A stretch of 64,000 bases of DNA from Aplectana chamaeleonis. Lineage: Eukaryota; Nematoda; Chromadorea; Rhabditida; Cosmocercidae. The position numbers were made by a program, and so were the translations under genes. The stretch spans positions 1,290,446 through 1,354,445 of the forward strand of contig JAPDOI010000183.1 in assembly GCA_029168955.1 (NCBI GenBank), given 5' to 3'. Below are positions 59,561 to 64,000 of this stretch, piece by piece. Each line of letters starts with the position of its first letter. The first letter of the stretch is position 1. The notes under the pieces are model-generated. The model was not told the DNA's origin and searched no databases. It was given only the letters and a program-made list of their open reading frames with translations.

Positions 59561-62500
59561 ATCGCTTTATGCCAAGATTCATGGAAAGTCGATCATGGAC
59601 GCACTTTACTCAGAGATTGTGCCAGCTGAATATTTTCGACTTGTCAAGGAAGCTGTTCCGTTGCGACAGAAGATCGTTGTCGCCAAAACAGTCCACTCAC
59701 TTTCTTCCCAACGCTGTCTGAAGCATCGCATTACCGCTTCATAAGGAAGAGAAGAATTTGCACTTTTGAGACATTGCGGATATCCAAGCTGGGCAGTCGG
59801 CAGGTGCACGATATTGAGCTACGCATTCTTCGAATGGCTATGAGAAAGAAAACAAGATCATACGTTCTCACTGTTAAAGAAGTGTCTGTCCAGAAAAAGA
59901 TTGTGTTGTATTGAACGGTATCCTGCCCGGATCGTCATTGAAAAGCAGAAAGATTGTGGGTGAGTCAAAGAAAAATTTAGTGATTTTTATTCGCTCCGAA
60001 CACGAAGAGAGACTACAGGGAAGTTCAGTAGACTAGTTCAACAGGAAGGTGTCGTGCGTCACGTACCAGAGGTTGTTAACACCCCAGGTGCTGAGAAGTC
60101 ACGTTCAGAGTTGTCAGTAGTGAGGGAGGTTGTGCCTTTTACTTCTAGAGTTACGGTTGTTGGTGGCATTTCTCTTTCCGATAACGCGCTCCGCTCTTAG
60201 CTTCTGGGTCCCAGTTTCTCTCCATGTCAATCAATTAGCCCCAGCTGGTTTGCATAAAATCATATGGCGTGCCTCTGCAAGCTCTACAGGACGGCCCGCC
60301 TCCCGTCTCAAGGCAAAACTCGACTCGCGCGAAAACGGTAATCAGCCTTCCGCTCCAGAAACTTCCTCATTCCCAAGTCAATTGCAGAATTTCCATCCCT
60401 TTTCTTTAAGCCTCAAGACCTAACCCAGCTAGTAGATAAAATTTCGTCTTTTTCGACTTTGATTTTCACACTAGTTCGCCAAAATACTAACAAGCGCTTA
60501 GTTTCCAGAAATCTGACTGCCAGTGCAAAAGCAGGGTCTCAAAAGAGAGGTGCCGGGACCTTTCAGCATCGGGCTCTATTAGGTTTCCGTTAAGTGACAG
60601 AAGGGTGTGGCGAATTCGTGGTCTTACCGCAAGAATTGGATGCTGCCATCACTCGTGCGCACTTACACGACGCTCAACGCTGTACTGTCCGTCGTGCAGC
60701 AAAAAGAAGTTCGAAAAACAATACCGGAAGTTGAACCGACTGGTGGACCAGCGTATCCCAAAGTCAACAACACTCCTACAAAACCGTCAATAAATGAGCC
60801 GCTTGAGATGTGATCTGTTTGTCCTGTACTTTACGTCCTCCATCAAAACTCACGGCTAACTATCACTCTGCAACGTTGTCGTCATCTCAGCACTTGACGC
60901 GCTCCGATTTCAAGGTTAGACCCATAATACGCTCAGCGCTGTGGTGGGCGCTTCTGACAGGATCTCATGGTTTCTTAACCTAATTGTTAGGCAACTGCTG
61001 CAGTTCATTCCATCCATGCTCACTAACACCAATATGTTCCTGGAACAGTTGCGCGAGAAAAAGAAAACCGGAGAAATCACATCATGTGGATCCGCTGATG
61101 TCAGCTCGCTTTACACCAATGTAATCAATAGTGACGCACTGCATTGGCCAGCTCAGAGCTTCTCACGGAGACATGGATCTGTTGGTGAACATGCACCACC
61201 TGAATATCTCGCAGATTATGGTGCTTCTCCAAGAGTGTCTCAATTGGCTCTATGTTGGAGTGAGTCGAGTCAGCCTCAAACTGCAGGCAAATCCGCTGAT
61301 CATAACTGGCAATGGGCCAACGGTTGTACCCACCTTAGCCATAGCGTTCATGTCACGGATAGAGCGCCTGTGCTGGAGCGGCGACCCATCATTTACCGTC
61401 GTTACATCGACGACTCGCTTCAGTGGTGTGCCTTTTCACGCGAAGGAGATGGACACATGCTTCAGTATTCTGAATGAACAATCACAGCTCAAATACGGTT
61501 TACGCGAGAGAAAGCGCCTCGGCGAAGCATGCCAGCGCCGCCTCAATGGTGCACAGGTGCAGCGCCGGGAAGGATCTTACAGAACTCAAGTGGTATCGGA
61601 AGCCTACCAACAAAGAACCATCCTGATCCACTCCCAGCTCACATCGCTCACCCTTCAAGCACAAAGCTCGCTGTCGTAAAAAATATGTACGAGACACAAG
61701 TCTACAATGTGGGGTTTCATCTGGAGCTGGAAGAAAAGGCCGAGTCAAGGGATCTGTATTAAAGAAAAAGATTAGCGGTCAGCTTTAACGGTTGTACCTC
61801 AGGAGGACCAAACTCATCCCGGACCACCTATGAGGAGACAGGAGAGCGCGGTTCTAGATTGGATAACAATAATGATAAGGAAAATTCCGTTTTGTTTCAC
61901 GGCCTTATATCCGACGCTGTGAGCTCATCAGTAAGAGGATTCCCTGCGAAAGTTCGACCTTGACGACGCGGTAGAGGCTGGTCGAGATACCTCCTGCGAA
62001 CGCCTTACTCAGCGTCAACTGGTAAGAAATCGGTTGTACGACAGATTCTGCGCCACAATCGACTGTGGTCTGCCCCTCAGGTCAGGACAGGGGATTGTAT
62101 GAGGTCTGGAGTCGTATACTTGATATCATGTATGGGCGATTGCGGCGAAGAATATATTGGTGAAACAGGACACGTCCACTGTGTTCGCAGATCAAGGAAC
62201 ACCTGAATGGGTTAAGAAAATCAATCCCTAGCACACCTACTAGGAGCCCATCGTGAGACAGCGTCACGACGGCAATTTGAGGTTCTTCGAGCTTACCGGT
62301 AAAATTTTGGCACACGCACCCCAAACGCCCAGCGCGAAAAGTTTTAGAAGCGTTTTGGATTAATGCGAAAAGTCCAAAATGAATCGGAAAGACGAGTGTC
62401 TAGCAATTACCAGCGAACTCGCGCCACCTTTCCGCTTGACCTCTGGAGAGCGTGATCTCAACGTCTTCATGTGTCAGGAAGGCGCGCAATCATACCACCC

Positions 62501-62815
62501 ACTGCCTGACTAACTGAGAGGTGGTCCTTTCGCACTTTCTTGGCACAAAGGTGAGCAGTACAACTTTTGTGGCTACGTGCGGCATTTCACTGGGTTTTCC
62601 TAGCCTTTTACGCTTTGCGTTTCTGTATGAGATTAATCGTGTGCTTGACGAGTAGTCGCATCTATTTCTTGATTTTTCCAGGCTCTGATGAAGGCGACGG
62701 AGGCCGAAACGTTAGCCTGATAAATCGTTAACATCTTGGACTTGCAACGGCTTTATTAACACTCTACTAATTACTACATCGCTATGCCAAGATTCTTAGA
62801 AGAGAGTCGATCACA
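59561..62815 (+). pseudogene. Penelope-like retroelement copy B, near full length
   Basis: It follows copy A directly. The 5' sequence CTACATCGCTTTATGCCAAG is shared with the sequence after its own 3' end (near 62776), as in tandem Penelope copies. In order: an N-terminal region with LSDNALRS (60175) as in the family, RISWFLNLIVRQLLQFIPSM and MLTNTNMFLEQLREKK (60961-61060), DVSSLYTNV (61097-61123), YRRYIDD (61394-61414), KWYRKPTNKE-type coding out of frame near 61590, and GIY-YIG (VVYLISC...EEYIGETG, 62107-62170). At least five frameshifts separate these, so no intact protein is encoded as written. Confidence 0.85.
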
Positions 62816-62822
62816 TGGACAC

Positions 62823-62849
62823 TATATATATATATATATAACATACCTA

Positions 62850-62901
<52 letters not shown>

Positions 62902-62992
62902 TATACTATATATATACTATATGCTCTGCTCATATATATATATATATATTTATATTTATATTTATATATATATATACTATGCATATATATAT
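62823..62992. repeat. (TA)n microsatellite, right of the Penelope-like elements
   Basis: TA repeats with short CTA and ATTT interruptions. Confidence 0.97.
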
Positions 62993-63404
62993 GCAGGTTG
63001 AGTGCAGAGCCCACATCCATTTATCGGATGGGTGACAGCCAAAATTCTGGTAGGTCAACGCTTGATTAAAGTTGGTCTTGCTGCTACAACGTTTCCACGC
63101 CTAATCCCCTAGTCTGTCAATCTGGGCCACTGAAACTCAGAATCAGTCTCCTCAGGGGGAGATCTTTATTGACCCTCTCTTTCCAAAGAGAGGAGAGGGA
63201 CAGGGTCCAGGAGCCCAACGGCAGCGTCCCAGCTCTAGTTCCGGGAATATCGTTGCTCACAACGTGGATATGTAAATCATGCCAGCACCTCTCGGGTGTA
63301 ACTGATCCTCCTGCCATCTTCCCCTGGGTAGAACCAGCCCCTACGAGCTCGAGGAAACTGTTAAACTTCTCCCGGATAATTTTATGCCCGCCACTCACAT
63401 GTAT
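62993..63404 (+). other. Probable 5' part of the following LINE, not resolved
   Basis: The frames here are short on the plus strand, but 63169-63495 runs open into the endonuclease start. It could be the end of a first open reading frame or the leader of the LINE. Confidence 0.3.
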
Positions 63405-64000
63405 TGCCACTTACATTCGCTCACTAGTAAAGAACGCTGACGCGGTGAAATTCTTGCTTCAAAAAATTCGACACGGGCATTATCTCTTCAACTGAAACCG
63501 CTGGATTTGAACGGTGGGGTTGGGTCGGTTTCTCTACTGGGTGACTGGTGCTCCGCATTACGAAGTTCTGAGGTCAGGACCGTCTTCGCAAAAAGGGTGG
63601 AGGAGTTATCTTTCTGGCTAGGAAACTTTTTGTCAGTTCTTGCGTTCAGGATTCTGTCCCTGATGCATATCGAAATCCTTTGCACGGATTTGGAAATCGA
63701 CTTGAAACCATACGGTTTCTGGTTGTTAATACAAGGACACCATCTTGTACTTCCGAATTTGTCTGAGCAACTGTTCAGTACCATCAGCGACCTTATTTCT
63801 TGTAGCTGGCCTTCTATCATCACAGGCGATTTTAACCTCCCGGATATCAATTGGAATGAACCATCTGCTTTTGCCAATGTGAGGTTCCATCTCAAGAAGT
63901 TTTTGCAACTTGTGTGCTCGAGGTCACTCAGCCTTGAGCAATTTGTTAGGGCACGTCGACCCGTGGTGGTCATGTTCTTGACCTAGTTCTGTGTAATGAT
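63405..64000 (+). pseudogene. LINE (CR1-like) AP endonuclease domain, runs off the window
   Basis: Read across frames: RSLVKNADAVKFLLQK (domain start, the usual N-A/V-RSL motif), then KKGGGVIFLARKLF, then IEILCTDLEID, then SWPSIITGDFNLPDINW (catalytic GDFN-P-x-I-x-W), then GGHVLDLVLCND at the end. This order is that of the APE-type endonuclease of CR1-like LINEs. At least four frameshifts are needed, so the copy is broken or the sequence has errors. The reverse transcriptase would lie beyond 64000. It differs from the RTE copy at 42.5 kb. Confidence 0.8.

Overview
This is a eukaryotic, animal-type window. It most likely comes from a strongylid nematode, with hookworms the best guess. The evidence is 54-61 nt introns with TTTTCAG-type acceptors, an RTE-type LINE whose protein closely resembles the RTE copies that are abundant in hookworm genomes (judged from memory, not searched), and a very high load of small foldback elements. 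There is no operon structure, no rRNA gene and no CRISPR array. Apart from one carboxylesterase-like first exon and one multi-exon Myb/SANT-like gene, which may itself belong to a transposon, everything I can support is mobile or repetitive DNA.

Layout. 0.1-8.9 kb: a block bounded by an inverted terminal motif at 112 and 8875, packed with foldback elements, CRE-bearing tandem repeats and tRNA-like SINE copies. 9.7-10.1 kb: the first exon of a secreted carboxylesterase-like gene on the minus strand, with a diverged tandem duplicate of its promoter and start. 11-15.9 kb: small palindromic MITEs. 16.4-21 kb: a three-exon PIF/Harbinger transposase (+), with a five-exon Myb/SANT-like gene (-) converging on it. 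21.2-22.05 kb: a long alternating purine-pyrimidine repeat. 22-33 kb: MITEs of at least four families, one inserted cleanly into an arm of another. 34.5-35.9 kb: a 1.47 kb non-autonomous hAT element with a perfect 8-bp target duplication. 38.9-41.5 kb: decayed mariner copies, two of them as an inverted pair. 42.5-45.4 kb: an RTE LINE pseudogene split by a TTAA-flanked MITE. 48.5-56.9 kb: a 56-bp hairpin minisatellite that appears to be split by a 5.1 kb segment (50265-55366) with imperfect terminal inverted repeats and internal GCGGTC-rich arrays. 57.9-63 kb: tandem Penelope-like elements with GIY-YIG endonuclease, lying between two (TA)n tracts. 63.4-64 kb: the 5' endonuclease part of a second LINE that runs off the window.

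The least explained objects are the two long segments whose ends share CTCRGACA termini and GACCGC-rich subterminal repeats (112-8875 and 50265-55366). They look like one family with an unrecognised interior. Short insertions scattered through 55.4-62.8 kb also suggest that this stretch is lower-quality, possibly gap-filled sequence.
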